From: Lagopus muta
Lineage: Eukaryota; Chordata; Aves; Galliformes; Phasianidae
Length of the DNA stretch: 64,000 nt
Direction: 5' to 3'
Assembly (NCBI RefSeq): GCF_023343835.1
Contig: NC_064440.1
Coordinates: 34,727,537-34,791,536 of the forward strand
Shown: positions 1-14,034 of the stretch, in pieces
How positions within the stretch are numbered: the stretch's first letter is position 1
Layout: each line of letters begins with the position of its first letter
The notes under the pieces: generated by a model
Told to the model about the DNA's origin: nothing
What the model saw: the letters and a program-made list of their open reading frames with translations, nothing else
Databases searched by the model: none
Made by a program: the position numbers and the translations under genes

Positions 1-3000
1 CGGATGGCAATCAGTGCTTATTTCTGCCAACAGCAGAAAAATGTGAAAGGTCAGGTTTTGGATTTCTTTGGCATGCTTATTTCTAAAGTTTCCATATTTG
101 ATCTCACAAAGTGATGACTAGAAGAAAATACCACGAGAAGTGGTGCATTAGCAGGTCCTGCAGCAGGCTGGGAGTGCTGTTCCATCCTTACTACCCCTGC
201 ATTTACTCCCACCAGTCAGTGCTGTGAAGAACCTCTGCACGTGAGGCTTACAGTGCACGTCCTTTGTTACCAAAAAGGTACCAAACTGACACGCTGACTG
301 GGATAACTCTTGACAGCAAGTACAAATACCCTGCTGCTGACTGTTGCATAACCTGCTCTACCTCATTTACAGAAACATTCCTTTGTGATACAACCACTGA
401 AATATGCAGAAGACCCAGGGAAGGGACAGCAAAAACAACTTTCCGTTTTTTCCTTCATATATTTTCAGGAGGATCTTATCTCTAATTGCAGTGCTGCTCT
501 CCTCCCACACTACTCCTTACAAACATCCCATTTTTTAGCATCAAATTAGTCTGGGCCAGCCAGGTAGAAACAAACAAATCTTCCACACGTCATTTCACAA
601 GGAATCCAGTGCTGGCGATTTCCCCTCGCTCCTCAACAGATCAGAGTCTGACTGTTCTCTTTCTTTGGTAGCAATCATTGACAGTCTAGGTTTCAGTAAC
701 ATCTTCCAGTAACTTGGAAGAACAAGGAGCTTTTAGCTGCCAACCTGAACAGAAACATCCTACTTCCACTGTTCTGCACGACAAACTACAGACAACCAGT
801 TGTTTATCAGAGCTACCCACAGCAAAGAGATTCTGCTACACAGTCATGACTCCATGTTTGGGTAAAGTTCAGAAATACAGCACTATTTAGCTAATACACA
901 TCACAGCCACCTGCAATACCAAAAATCAGCCCTTCCCTACAACTGGCTCTACCTGGACACAGCATGCACAGGGTACGCCTTAACGGGGCTTTAAGAGGAG
1001 GAAATCTTGCCACGTAAAACCAATATTGTTTTCATTACCTCAGAAAGAAATGCTGTGAACAAATGGCACTTCTGAAACATTTCACCAAATTCTGTACTTT
1101 TTCTCAAGTTTGATGAGAACACTGACTTCCATATCTTTGTGCAGCTCTTTCTTACCAGAGGTCTGAGTACTTCCCAAGCTGTCCATGCAACGCGATGAAG
1201 CCAAGCATCAACTTTATTTTGCTAGAATAAGGAGAGAAAAGGCTAAGGAGCATCAATCAGGAAGCTTAAGGCATCCAGAGTCTGAACACAAGTTCACGAT
1301 GCCATGATTTTCTCTGAAAGCATCATGCTTTGAAAACTGCTTTGGTCCCCACCTTGGCTGGCATCTGCCTGCGCTAAAAGCCTTTTTGTATGTAAAGTCA
1401 TGCTGAGGTGGTCTGAACACATTTCAGCACTTGCTCTTCCTAAAGCTGTAAAAATAACTTCTCTGGCAATAAGAATCTCAATAGCATTGAGAAGCAAATC
1501 TCTCTGCTTCTTTTCTTCCAAATATGAGCAAAACAAGCACCTGGGCAGAACATGATTCCATTTCAAATCCCTAAAAATCATCTGTTGGACACAGAGCTTT
1601 ACTGTAGTAAGAAAATAAGGAATCCCCCTAACCTGCCCTCTCAAACCAGGCTCACAGAAATAGGGCAGGCCAGGAGTTTTCTGTAAACTGAATTGTACAA
1701 GCCCATCAAATATTAAAGGCACTGCAGATGTCTGCAGTCATTTCTAAAAGCTTCTTCCAGACAAGCAACAAGGACACATAAATTACATCAACTGCTTCCA
1801 AGCGCTCCATTTACTCTTCTCCAGATGTTTTTAACTGAAAATAAGCGTGTTTCTCCTGAGTTTTTAAGCTCAGAGCTCTTTTAAAACTGCTAACAATGCA
1901 TTTACTGTCCAGACTTTCAAAAGAAAAGGCTCACCCAAGCTTCACAGAAGTCCACTGCTCTCTGCACAATCTTAAGCAATAGATGTATCCCAACGAAGCA
2001 TTCCTGAAGGCCTCTAGACATCAGCCACATCTTCAGGTTGTCACTTCCACAAGCAAAAGCCTCAATACAAACATAAAATTACATGCACTGCATGTATTTG
2101 ATTTGCTATCCTCTTGAAATCCCTCTGCAGAGTTGCATCCTTCCCAATAAGAGCTGCAGAAGTCATCTTGTTCATTACCCGCATGCACATAATGCTGCTT
2201 CAAACCCATTGCAAAGACTACAAATGATGCTGTCAGAGAATCACAGAGCTCTTCTAGACTGCAACTTTAGCCACCCAATATATGCAGCTTCTTTAGCATT
2301 TTCCTCTTGCATAAGAAAAAGAATTCCAAGTTATCACAGTTCCTGCCCACGCTCCTGACCATGCAGTCAGTCAGCCAGGTGCTCTGCAGCCTTGCTGCAT
2401 GCCCACAGTGGCTCACACAAACTGACCTAAAAGCTCAGCAGCTTTCAGACCAAGGCTCTCCAGGGGGTTTTGAAAACAGAACACAAACTGCTATTGGTAT
2501 CCATGATCGACGGTGGGTATTGAGCACAAGCCCCACAAAAGGCCTCCTATTTACTTAATCCAGTGATAAGCCAGCTTTACATTGCAGTCAATACCTCTTG
2601 GAGAACAGCTGCCTACTATCAGTGTAGTACTCAGCCCCATGACCTGTATGAAAAACGCTTCTCAGCACAGCACTGCATTCCACTTGTCTCTACCTCAAAC
2701 TTCAGAAGGAAGAAAACTGTGTCAGGCTTCCAGAAGCAGCCTCACAGGTTAAAAAAGGTGCAGGTTCCACTCAAATACCACCCACATCGCTGCCAAAGGT
2801 TATCATCACTGCACAGTCCTCACACTGACTTCACATAAAATCATTGGTTCACAACTCAAATTGATGTTTTTACACCTATAACCTGAAGTTGTGAATTCGG
2901 TTTTCAATTAACCAGACTTATCACCACAGCTGTGAATATACAGTCTTAGGAACCTCACATTTGGACTGTGACCTACTGTTATCTTGCACATTTAATCTGC

Positions 3001-3669
3001 CAAACAATCCAGTACAAAGTCCAGGTCATTACATCTGCTTAAGAAGAAATCCACATTTGGCAATAAGCCTTCAGCATCTACTTTGTTCAGATGTTGGTTA
3101 TGCTTCATTCAAGTCATTACAGCTTCTTCCTCTCTGGAATAGCAACTGATACTGCCACATCTCAAACCTCTGAAGCCTATCAGGTTCCTCGGTGTTCACA
3201 GTTTCATAAGCAGCAAAGTTAAAAGGTACATACAGCCAGCACCACTGAGGCTTACTATTGTTTAACCAGTCTACACTAAGTGTAATAGGGATATTTCATA
3301 AGCACTCATCACCACTGCTTGAGCTTCTTAATACAGGTCAAGCCAATTCCTGTTCTGACCTGTTAGCCTTTATGTTTCACCACCTATATCCTTGACAGAG
3401 AAGTTTAGAGCCACTTTATGTATTTTTATTTTTTTTTTCAGTCCTGGCCTCTTGCACATCTCAGATCAGGCAAAGTAGACAAGAGGATCCAGATCCAGAC
3501 AAGCAAAGCCTATCTCCAAGGGGGCTGTTCAATTTAGGCTAAGTTGAGCTGTTCAATTACTCCATTCCCTACTGAAACCTGCTCTTAATAGCAACAATTC
3601 CTAGAGTTTCAGTTATTTATTTCTGCATTTGCTCCCTAGCTAACAACCAATTCACTACCTCTTCTACTA
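1..3669. other. Unique intronic sequence, no feature recognised
   Basis: A/C-leaning plus strand, no CpG cluster, no recognisable repeat family. Short open frames up to about 140 codons (such as 1,294-1,722) have no family features. Confidence 0.6.
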
Positions 3670-4049
3670 GTGCAGAGCTACAGATAGAAAACAACACACT
3701 TAGCAAGTGTAATGCTACAATGTGATGGAAAGTACAGCAATAATGGCAGGGTGGCACAATCCTAAGCTGCAGCAAATGAAGATAAGCCCAAATGCAGCAG
3801 CCATAGATGCAGAAACAAAGGAAGAAAATCTTACCTTTAGAAGGCCTGAGGTAGACCTGGATCTCCAGCAAGATGCCCTTGCATCCACTACCAACCCTTA
3901 AATGAAGTCTGGGAAGGGGTGGAACCTGGCCCAAGCCCTTCCAATCACTCAAATGCATTGCATGTACCTGAGCCCCCCTGAGTTGGCTCTGCCTTCCCCA
4001 CCAGGTGTTCAATCACTGCTTCAAGCCATGACTTAGCATTGCCACTACA
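3670..4049 (-). mobile_element. LTR-like dispersed repeat, copy A
   Basis: About 360 bp that aligns by eye with 14,797-15,141 and 28,526-28,907. On the minus strand it starts TGTAGTGGCAATGCTAAGTC, has a TATA-like TCATTTAAGGG (3,905-3,895), then the donor CTAAAG|GTAAG (break between 3,835 and 3,834). It then passes into a T-rich stretch. Length, TG start and promoter-like box suggest a solo LTR of an endogenous retrovirus family. No target duplication or internal retroviral genes were found. The left end is uncertain. It lies in AGAP1 intron 1 in the AGAP1 direction. Confidence 0.65.
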
Positions 4050-6677
4050 GAACATTTGTCTTCAATAATCCATTTTTAAGATCTCACAAGCTTCCATACT
4101 TCCCATTCCACCCACCCAGCTTCATTAGCTACAGCACAAAAAAGCCACATTAAATGAAACTCATTTGGTGGGTGGATCGATACAATGGCATGGCAATTGG
4201 TTGCTTCACCCTTCACAACAGGAAGAATCACTGACAGCAAAAAGGCACACCACGCCAGTCCCTTAGGAAAAGGTCTCAAGGTTATACCTAAGCCTAAAAA
4301 TAACCCAAGACATCAAATTCTTACTAACCACCTTAGAACCAATTAGTGCACTGCTTTTAATACCAAACACAAGTTGAAAACACAGACTCAAAGTGGAGCT
4401 TTGGTACATTGGCATTTCTCTTAGGTTGTCTTTACCAGTGCTTAAAAATAACAATCTGACATTCCCCCACAGCAGTTATTATTAAACTTAAGGAAATGCT
4501 TAATTATTAGCCCAATTCTGTCATTCCTGAAAGAAAAAAAACACAGCCATGAAGTTCCCATTAGTTACAGCAGTACAGGAGTCTCCTGATATCTTGAGTT
4601 TGAGCAACCTAACTGAGCTGTTAAAAGTCAATGTAAGCTCTTTCCACTGCACAATTACTAATCCAATAATAAAACTCTTCTTCTTCCTGCTCTGTCACAA
4701 TAACTTGTTCTTCATGCCTCTCCCAGAACGCTATGAATTCAATACATCACATACCAACTGCTCAGAGAATGTAAAGGGATCCGGTTGCTTTGAGATATTT
4801 ATTATTGCAGCTTTTATTGCCAGCAGTTACAGCCAAGCGTGCCTCTAACAAAGGCTCAGAACATATCACTGTTTTGCTTACAACCTCCTCCTGCAAGCTG
4901 CTCAGTCACAAGCAATCATCCTTAGACATCTCTCTCTCAACAAGCAAAGGAGTTCTCTGGATTTGCAGAACCTAATGAAAAAGAATAGCTCTGAGCAGCA
5001 GGCAGCAGTAGGGTCACAGCGATGGCTGCCTCTGATCTGCTTGTGAGATCCACACACAGACCTGTAATCACAGGCTAAAAAGGGTCTGAATGTTTCCAAG
5101 TAAGTTATGGCTTTGAGTGGCAGAACCTGGTGAATGTCTGTAGGGTGGTATTTCAGTTTATAGATAGGTGATAATTCACTACTGTTCCCTATCCAATCTG
5201 CCCAGTCCAGAACCAAAGCAGAGTCAGAGTTCCAGCTCTGAATGAAATACCTCCACTAGAAAACGCTGCTGCTTCTGCCTGCCATTCTCCCATACAGCTT
5301 AGCTGCTGCTCAGTTCGCATTTAAGCCAGGAGAATTGTTTACCCTTCAGATCGTGTCATTACGAAAGCGATCCCATTTCCAAGGCTTCCTGAAAGCAGCT
5401 GCTACACCCTTCCAGCTCCTAACCAAAGCCGGGCATGCAGGACTTCCATTCATTCCTCCCACAGCCAGAAGCCCGCATGTAGCAACAGCACACTGCAGAG
5501 GGGAGAGCTTGGTGGAAACAACACTGCTCAGAGCCTGCACAACAGCAGCAAGGGGCTGTAAAACAGCAGAGACCAATTCACACTGTTCTAAAGCCCAACA
5601 TCAATAAACTCCCATCAGGGCTAACTACGGTGTCTGCAACCGGCGGCACGAAGCACCAGCCTCAGGGCAGGGCTTCCAAGGAGCTGAGCACATGCAAGGT
5701 GCTACAGCTCCCTCTTACAGCGGCACGCAGACACCAGAGCAGACAGCCACCTGTCTCTGTTCTCACTGAACTGCTCTTGACCCTCGATAGCAAGATCATA
5801 GACCGCATGCCCAGCTGTTCATCCACTGTGGGACAGCAGCACACAAGTTCATTCTGCAAACATCACCAGCTCCCAGGCATAGTGCAACCAAAAAAACCCA
5901 CACACAAACCACTGTTTTCATCTCACCTCATGGCTTGCTCTCACTCTTACACCACGTGAGGCATATTAAACAAACCTCCTGCAATGCCTCAGAATCCCAT
6001 AAAGGCAGCAAAACAGGCAAACTGCTACAGCCAGCACACACAGAAACCCAGCAGTACCATCACTCCTATTTACAAACTAAGACAGCAGCAACCTGCCATC
6101 AGTTTTTCCCGTTGCTGCTCATGACAAATAGAATTCCAATTCTTTTAGTGCAAACAACACAAGTTGTGAAATCAAAGTAAGTTTACAATATGCTAGCTCA
6201 TCTTTCAGAACATATGCACATATACTAATTCCTACTGCATTTTCATTGAGATGCCGACACAAAACTCGTTTGACACACTGAACCCTTGTCTCCCAGGATC
6301 AGTTCTGGCATCTGCTGCACATTCACACACAGTTGTGTTGCCTTCGTGCTGCACAGAAACCTAACAGCAATGCTGTCAAGAATTCCTGAGCATCAACCAA
6401 GATAGAATTAAGCAATTCAACACATACACATGCAAAACCAAACTGAAACAACCCCACACCAAGCGTCTAGGGAGTGAAAAGTGCATTTATTTTCAGTTTA
6501 CTATGTAGCTACTGCTGGAATTTCAAGACCACACATTCTAAAATTAGCAGAAGTGAATAACATGCATTTAAAGAAGGCCCACAGATGCCATCCTTCCCCA
6601 GCTGATCCAGCATGCCCAAGTTCCTCATGGAGTAGAAGGAAAGGCAGAACTAGAATTTATCCAGCCTTCAGCTATCT
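4050..6677. other. Unique intronic sequence, no feature recognised
   Basis: No repeats recognised. Overlapping short frames on both strands at 5,335-5,960 look like chance openings in a C-rich stretch. Confidence 0.6.
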
Positions 6678-6862
6678 TGGATGCACTGGAACAGGCTGCC
6701 CAAGGAGGCTGTGGATGCCCCATCCCTGCAGGCATTCAAGGCCAGGCTGGATGTGGCTCTGGGCAGCCTGGGCTGCTGGTTGGTGACCTGCACACAGCAG
6801 GGGGTTGGAACTGGATGAGCATTGTGCTCCTTTTCAACCCAGGCCATTCCATTCTATGGTCT
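6678..6862 (+). mobile_element. CR1 LINE, 3' end fragment
   Basis: Reads as the avian CR1 3' region: ACTGGAACAGGCTGCCCAAG, then GGATGCCCCATCCCTG, then GGGCAGCCTGGGCTGCTGGT, ending in the CCATTCCATTCTATGG tail. It is 5'-truncated, as most CR1 copies are, and lies in AGAP1 intron 1. Confidence 0.9.
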
Positions 6863-9774
6863 TCCACAACACAATCACTGCCACATCTGAAATCACCATG
6901 TGTCACATGAATGAAGTCTGACCAATGCCAGTAATAACACTTGGAACTCTTCTGACTTACTTCAGAAGAAAAGCAGACATTTTGTCTATAAGATATCATT
7001 TTAGACAAGACAAATTAGATTGGATGGAACTTTGATTTCTTGCTTGCTCTGATTTGATGCGACTCTGCCAAAACACTGACTGGATAACTAAAAAGTATTC
7101 CATCAAGAAGGCTGGTCTAAGCAGGACCCTTATCTTTTTTCAGCCAGTAAAGTTTTGTGGGGTTTTTTTGGCAAATTGTTGCACATAATGCATACATTGG
7201 CAGAACTCTTCTCTAAAACATGCTATGCCCTTCCATGCTAATTTGCAGAAAAAAAACAGCAGTTCCACAGCAAGCTAGTTCTGTAGTAAAAAGAGATGGG
7301 GGCAGAGGAGGGACTGTGTGCAAGGAGACCAAGACTAACGCACCTGGTACTCAATCACTCCCCCACTTTGGGATAAATAAGCATTTCCCATGAAATGCTA
7401 ACAGTCCAATGCATTACAACTGAAAGCTCTGCCCAACAGTTACTCCTGATGGCTGTTAAAAGCATTGCATGGTTTACTACAGTCACTCATCACACAGAAG
7501 CCAGCCTGCATTATGCTACACAAAGTAGTCAGCAACAAGCAGTGTTTTCATAAGATAACAGTTCAACTTCAGAAAAGCGTCCCTTGCTTCATTCAAGCTT
7601 GTACTTGCAAAATGCACGAGTACACAGTACATATTCACCAAGTTTTAGAGACCTTCTGTTCTTCACTGCAGCAGGCATCAAGTTTATTCACCCTGCCTTC
7701 TGAAGGGGCCCGCTCCCAGCTCACACATCCCAGACAAACAGCTGCAGATCACCAAGGTCCACCAAGAATTCACAACAACCCAGAAGTACTGAAGACGACC
7801 GTTCCTTAATATTTACAAACATTAGCAGATACTTAATGAAGGCAGCAGACGCTCAAGTTAGCAATAACTTCAGCCATGCCCCATTGTGTTCAGCTCAATA
7901 TGTTAAGTATTTAAGTGTGTGTTTTACTGTTCTCTTGGCACTTTCCTGAATGTTAGAGCTCTTCTTGCTGAAAGAAAAACTGTGTTCAGCTGCATGACTT
8001 CGCATCATCATAAGGATGATACATAACATACTAGCCTTTGGGAAGATAAATTGAAACTTTAGACTGTTAGTGATACAGGCAACTCTGGTTCAACATATGA
8101 TTAGTCACAAAACACACAAATTATTTATTACAAGTTATTTTGTAGCCTGTAGATCAGCTCAGTGGCAATAGCTTCTGTGTAGCATTCAGCTACCTTCCCC
8201 ACTGCTGCTTAAGGAAAACGAGGCTTAGGTGTGGGCTAATAACAAACTGAACAGATCCAGCAGCTCTCCAACACCACAAAATGCTATCCCAAATCTTGCT
8301 ACGTGATCCCACACCTGCAATAGATCTGAAGCTCACCAATTTTTCACATTAAAGCTTTAACCTTTGCAAGAGTAAACACAGACTAAGTTAATTTGGTTAA
8401 TTCCTATATCATGCAGCTTGGCCACTGCATGAAAGCCACCATGTTAAGGTAAACTTCCTAAGTTACCAGGAAAGAGTCTTATATCCAAGTAAGCACCGAC
8501 TTCTCTGCTCACTTTTATGCTGGTCTGACAGCACAGGCCTACAAAGTGCACTGCTCCACAGCACAGAGAATGCTTCACCCAGGCTGCAGCAGACTCCCCT
8601 GCTGCTTGCCATTAGCTAGGTACTTTACACAGCTCTTCATGCAAATATGCCTGTCACCTTTCACTTCAATACAGCATAAATTGCTGTTTTTCTCCCCCCA
8701 AAAGTTGCATCACACCCAAAGTCACCAAATCTTTTAAAGCAATTTGTGAAGCACACTGGTTTGAGTACCTCTGATTTATTACAGCAAGTAAAACAACATC
8801 TGGCCTCATCCACTGACTAGAATTAAACAAACCTAAATGAAAATACACAAGTCAGGAGGAGCCTTACAAATGTACACAGCTGTGCTATCACCTGTTTGTA
8901 AGCACTGCTCTTAGGGCCAGGGACTCCCCAAAACTCAGTGCCACCTCCTCCCAAGATGATAGCATAACCATACCCAAGCTTCCAACGAGGAGCCACTGAG
9001 CAAACCTTCCTACCCACACACTAATTCTGCTCCTCCCCCAGAAAGAAGCTGACACAAAGCCCATAGGCTACCTTGCTGCTCTAGGCTCTTTACAAACCCT
9101 GGCAAAACTGATTTCTCCCATTTGCCTACCAAAGTGCTTTAAAAAAAGACACCACCTATTGGACTGGCCTAGTGAGCAAACCAAGGGATACATATATTAG
9201 TACTTTAATTCTAGTAGCATGCCATTACCTAACATCAAGTAATCCCTAGTGGGGCATACTTGCACTTTTTAGGTCACTGAGGTGCTTTGTCTCTTGCTGT
9301 TGACAGCCCCCATTCAAATTACAGTCAAACAGCAGTATTTAAGTGCATTATTTTTCCTTTCAATTAAGTAGTTTCAGCTGTCTGCAGTCTCGTTTTAGTG
9401 ATTACTGGCTTGTTCCCACAGCAAGCCTCAAATTAGAAAACTTCATACTCATTAGTGTCTAAATCACCTTGGAATATTAAAGTTCAAGGTAGATGTGATA
9501 TGTTTTGCCAAACAGATCAGTCAGGGATTTTCAGCAAACACATCCAGATATTTTGATTACACCACAAACATTATCTGACAGAACTACAGGTTCAGAAGAA
9601 AGGAGATTCTGTCCAGCTATCCCATATACACAGCCAGCAGCGTGTGCAGCTCTTGACACTAAAGAACCAGCTATTGCACTGCTCTTCTCAACCAGATCTT
9701 TCCTTATTTAGGTGAGAGTTGTCTCTAGATTGTCTCTAGACTCCCACTAACCAATTTAACATTGGAAATGGTTT
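6863..9774. other. Unique intronic sequence, no feature recognised
   Basis: Contains only short homopolymer runs and the 11-bp duplication at 9,719. Nothing gene-like. Confidence 0.6.
9719..9740 (+). repeat. Tandem duplication of an 11-bp unit
   Basis: TTGTCTCTAGA is present twice in a row, perfectly. Probably replication slippage. Confidence 0.85.
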
Positions 9775-10028
9775 TGAGTTGAGGGAGGGAAGATTGAGGT
9801 TGGATGTCAGGGGGAAGTTCTTTGCTATGAGAGTGGCGAGGTGCTGGAACAGCTGCCCAAAGAGCTGTGGATGCCCCATCCATCCCTGGAGGTGTTCAAG
9901 GCCAGGTTGGATGGGGCCCTGGGCAGCCTGGGCTGCTATGAAATGTGGAGGTTGGTGGCCCTACCTGCAGCAGGGGGTTGGAGATTCATGATCCTTGAAG
10001 CCCCTTCCAACCCAAGCCATTCTGTGAA
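9775..10028 (+). mobile_element. CR1 LINE, 3' end fragment
   Basis: A 5'-truncated CR1 3' end. It shows GGTTGGATGTCAGGGGGAAG, TGCTGGAACAGCTGCCCAAA, CTGGGCAGCCTGGGCTG and CCCCTTCCAACCCAAGCCAT, ending CCATTCTGTG. The short open frames over it are CR1-derived and do not represent genes. Confidence 0.92.
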
Positions 10029-12760
10029 CATTCAAATTCCCCCACCGGCCTAGAAATGCAAAGACCTTTCAGCTTAAGAGCTGATTGATTTGCCTAGTGA
10101 ACAGTTAGCACACACTTCCTTTACCAGAATCAGACACAGCCAACACATTCTGATTGCTTCAACACCACTAAATTAATGAGCCTTGTTTTATTCCGATGTT
10201 TTGCCCACTGCAGTTTCTGCTGTACTGACTGCCCTATTTGCCTGAAGACAAATTCAAATACAACATCTTGTCTCTTGCTACCCAAAAATGCACAATTGTG
10301 TACCATGTGCATTCTATCTTTATTGTAAGGAGAACACAAATAGACAAGTCGAAAAAAGGTACAAAAAGACTTCCAGTTCTTCATGCTGTTTAAACAACCT
10401 CTACTGTGAGGCTGCAAAACCACTTTGCTTTCCCTGAAATGCTACAATGACCAAAACGGACCACATTTCGGCATTTAACAGCTGGTGGTTTTTGTCTTGC
10501 TCATGTTTGTACACTGACCAGATTTACAACACATGTAATGCCTCACTTTAAAAGCTTTTACACAATAATTTGGAGCTGACCAGCAAGCGAGTATTACGTA
10601 CATGCAGTTCACATCAACTCTCTCCTCAATTAGCATAATAAAGCAACCAGCAACCCTCTAACTGAATTCACTCCATTATGCAGGAAGCAAGATGTTCCAG
10701 TAAGCAAAACATAGCCGGAGAAGTTTCATCATTTCATACATGCAAAATAGTCTTATCTAGGTCTCCTGGTGTCAGCTTAAATACCAGCTTGAAATGGCAT
10801 TACACACTTATCACAGCAGGTGTCAGCTGTAAATATTTGTGCCTCTACCCAGGCTCGCACTGTTACTCAGTGGATTAATGCACATCACTTCCCACCTCTC
10901 TTTCCTGGCAGAGAGCACAAGGTCATGCACCTGTGCACCCAATACATCTCTAGCCTCAAGCAAGTTGTGCCCTTTTAGTCAGCTCCACCTTACAACACAG
11001 TTTAGCAAGACAAGTCCCACCCATAAGCCAGTGCATCATTGTACATCTCAACGCTATTAAAGGCTGCAATCCCATAGCAGTGAAGTAGCATCAGAAAGCA
11101 ATGACGCAGATGAGAGGCCAGCAAGGTGCAGGAACAGCTTCCCACAATCTGCCTTCACATATTCACCTCCAACGGTGAGCCTGCAGATTCACACCAAAGT
11201 CACAGAACTGCCACAGGAAGATGATAAACATCCATAGGAAAGCTGTAAATGCAGGTTCAGTGTGTATCAGCTTCTCCTGATACTTTGAGGACTGCAGTAA
11301 CATTGTTGATTTTGACCATTTCACACAAGGCAAAGCAGCTATGCGCTGTTAGCATCCTATGCAAAAGGATCTGATGCTTGCCCAGGAACCCACAGAAGCC
11401 TTTCAACCCCAAACTCAAGCAACAAACACACAAATTCTCCAGAGGCTTCTTTCACGGCAACCAAAACAAAAGGAAAAACCCAACTGTAAGACTTGAGGGT
11501 ACCCTGGAAATACTACTGAAGTTACAAAGCTGGATGCATCACCCAGTGATCACACAGCTCCTACCTGGTTCTTACCAGGATTAAGACAGGAGGATTTTCC
11601 AAGAGCATCCCACCTTTGCCTGACCATAAGCACCCCCCAGCAGTACAAAGACCACAGGAGCTTACAGAAATATTAGTTATCTCATCTTTGTGAAGCACCC
11701 ACGCCTAACTCATAACATTACATGAGGCTCAAAGAGAAGATCTATCAGTATTTAAGCAGGACGTCACATCAGCTGAACTACCCCTTCACACCCTTTCAGA
11801 ATACCTAAAAGGTTTTGTTTTCAAGAGATCTTTTCTGTGTTGTTTTTTCCATCTCCATGACTGATTTTGCATTCTTAGCATTTGCAGTTTGAACAATAGT
11901 AATTAAGACAGCAAAGCCCCTGCTTTACGGCTAAATTCAGTTAGTATCATCTCCAGAGAGCACCATCCATTGCCTTTTTTAGATCATTTTCTATCTTAGT
12001 GCAAATCTTTAGTCCCCAGTTCCACCCATCTGTCCTTCAGGACAAGCATTGCAAGGAGCTGAGCTTCTATCCTCTGCCCCAGGGTAATCCCACTGCATTA
12101 AATGATGCTTCCAAGAGCCAAGCGCTTTCAAATAATATCTGAAATGTCTCCTTGTGTCTCACTTACAAACCCAGAGAAAGTCTTAGTGTCATCAATTATG
12201 GATCTCAAGAATAACACATTAAGCGAGCAGAACAGAACATTGCAACTGCAGCAGTAGGAGGTCATACTGGGTGACACAACCATTCCAGGCTTTTGCTATG
12301 GAGGCACCCAATTACCAACAAACGACCAATCTCACAACTGCTTCAGCACTCACCCACGCTACACTTGTCATCCCCTTACCTTCCTTGCTGCCCACAAGAT
12401 CTGTTTTCCATCACTACTATTTATTCCTGTGCCAGACTATCATTTCAGTATCCTAAAATCACCAGATTCATTCTTTTTAGACTCTGATGACAACATAAAC
12501 AATTCTGCACTCAAAGGCAACTACTTTTATGCGTCAATAATGAGGAATGACATCTGCTGTCCAGTTATCCAAGAACTACTATTCTGCATATAAATTATAA
12601 TATAAACAACTCAGATAAGGCAGCTGAAGTCTAACTAATTTGTCTCATTTTTTTCCATTACACTTATTTTCAACATTAATTAGTACAAATGTCAGTCCTC
12701 ATCTTATTTAAGAACCTATGACATCTTTTTTGAATTACTGACTAGGTGATGCCTTGCTTT
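10029..12760. other. Unique intronic sequence between two CR1 copies
   Basis: No recognised repeat or exon. The AT-rich stretch near 12,580-12,720 is featureless. Confidence 0.6.
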
Positions 12761-13350
12761 TCATAGAATCATTAAGGTTGGAAAGACCAACAAGATCATC
12801 TAGTCCAACTGTCAACCCATGCCTGTGACCCCCACACCACAGCACTCAGAGCAACATCTGCCTTTCTCCTGAACACTTCCAGAGATGCTGACACCACCAC
12901 CTCCCTGGGCAACCTGTTTCAATCACCACCCATCCTGAGAAATGTTTCCCAATACCCAACTTGAACAACTCCTGGTGCAAGTCGAGGCCACTTCCTCTCT
13001 TCCTATTGCTTGTTACGTGGGAGAAGATGCCGACCCCAGCTCACCACAACCTCTTTGCAGGCAGTTGCAGAGCGATGAGGTCTCCCCTGAGCCTCCTCTC
13101 CTCCACACTGAACAACCCCAGTTCCCTCAGCCGCTCCCCATCAGACCCGTGCTGCAGACCATCACAGCTTTGTTGCCTTTCTCTGGACACACTCCAGGTC
13201 TCAGCGTCCTTCTTGCAGCGAGGGGCCCAACACTGAGCACAGCACAAGGGGAGATCACCTCCTGCTGGCTGCACTAGTGTGCATACAAGCTGGGACGGCA
13301 CCGGCCTTCTTGGCCACCTGGGCACTGCTGGCTCACGGTCAGCCAAGGTT
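12761..13350 (-). mobile_element. CR1 LINE, 3' portion (about 590 bp)
   Basis: Starts with the reverse-complemented CR1 terminus TCATAGAATCATTAAGGTTG at 12,761. It runs through the GATCATCTAGTCCAACTGTC block and the TTCCCTCAGCCGCTCC region to GGCCTTCTTGGCCACCTGGG near 13,320. One of the longer and better preserved CR1 copies here. Long open frames on both strands within it are repeat artefacts. Confidence 0.93.
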
Positions 13351-13632
13351 CACAATTAGTTAACTCAGATACAAGAACTTGTGAAGATAAGTGGCATACA
13401 TTTAAATGGCTGCTGCCTTGGCAGCCAGTGCCATGCTTTTAGCATATTTCCCCTGGAGAAGACAGTTGCTGTGATACCTAAAAGACAGGCTTCCTGGCTT
13501 TTCTTCTGAGCATGCTAAGCGGAAGCGGTGAAATAACAGAATTTGTACATTCTCACACTACCAGCTACCAGAAAATTCTGCAACAATGACTATCTTGCTG
13601 TGTCTGCTCTCCTGCTGGTTATGTTACTGGGA

Positions 13633-13836
13633 AACATAGAATCAGAGTGACTTAAAACAGAAAAGAACTTCAAGATCATTAAGTCCAACATCAATCTGGC
13701 TTACCAAGCCCCATCACTAACACACATTCCTCAGCAACGTATCATACACCTCCTAAACATCTTGCTGCTGGTCGTGTGGTTTTGGATACAAGCTGGGATG
13801 CCATCAGCCTTCTTGGCTGCACATTCAAGTGCGGAT
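13633..13836 (-). mobile_element. CR1 LINE, degraded 3' fragment
   Basis: Begins ACATAGAATCAGAGTG, continues through AAGATCATTAAGTCCAACAT and ends with CAAGCTGGGATGCCATCAGC followed by CTTCTTGGCTGCACA. These are CR1 3' blocks in the same order as at 12,761-13,350, with internal deletion. It may be a second insertion or a displaced part of the neighbouring copy. Confidence 0.75.
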
Positions 13837-14013
13837 GCAAAATACAGACAGAGGTAAAAATTCATAGAAAACATCCTAGCAGGAAGAATAGTTGAATTTA
13901 ACAGAACATAAGCACTACCAACTTAAAGGCAAAATGGATTTTTCTCCAGGTTTTAATGTTAAATTACACCAAACAGATTTGGTCCAGGCTGTAAACAGCC
14001 CTTAAAATAATGC

Positions 14014-14034
14014 AAAAAAAAAAAAAAAAAAAAA
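14014..14034 (+). repeat. Poly(A) run, 21 bases
   Basis: An uninterrupted run of 21 A within intron 1. No recognisable retrocopy or SINE precedes it and flanking direct repeats were not seen. Probably slippage-derived and likely length-variable. Confidence 0.9.

Noticed and set aside
3617..4012. 131-codon minus-strand frame, with similar frames at 14,793-15,041 and 28,443-28,646
   Set aside because: The shared residues come from the LTR-like repeat. The frames differ in start and end between copies and resemble no retroviral protein.
12942..13346. Overlapping frames of 90-111 codons on both strands
   Set aside because: They fall wholly inside a CR1 3' portion.
14014..14034. 21-base poly(A) as the tail of a processed retrocopy
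   Set aside because: No gene-like sequence precedes it and no flanking direct repeat was found.
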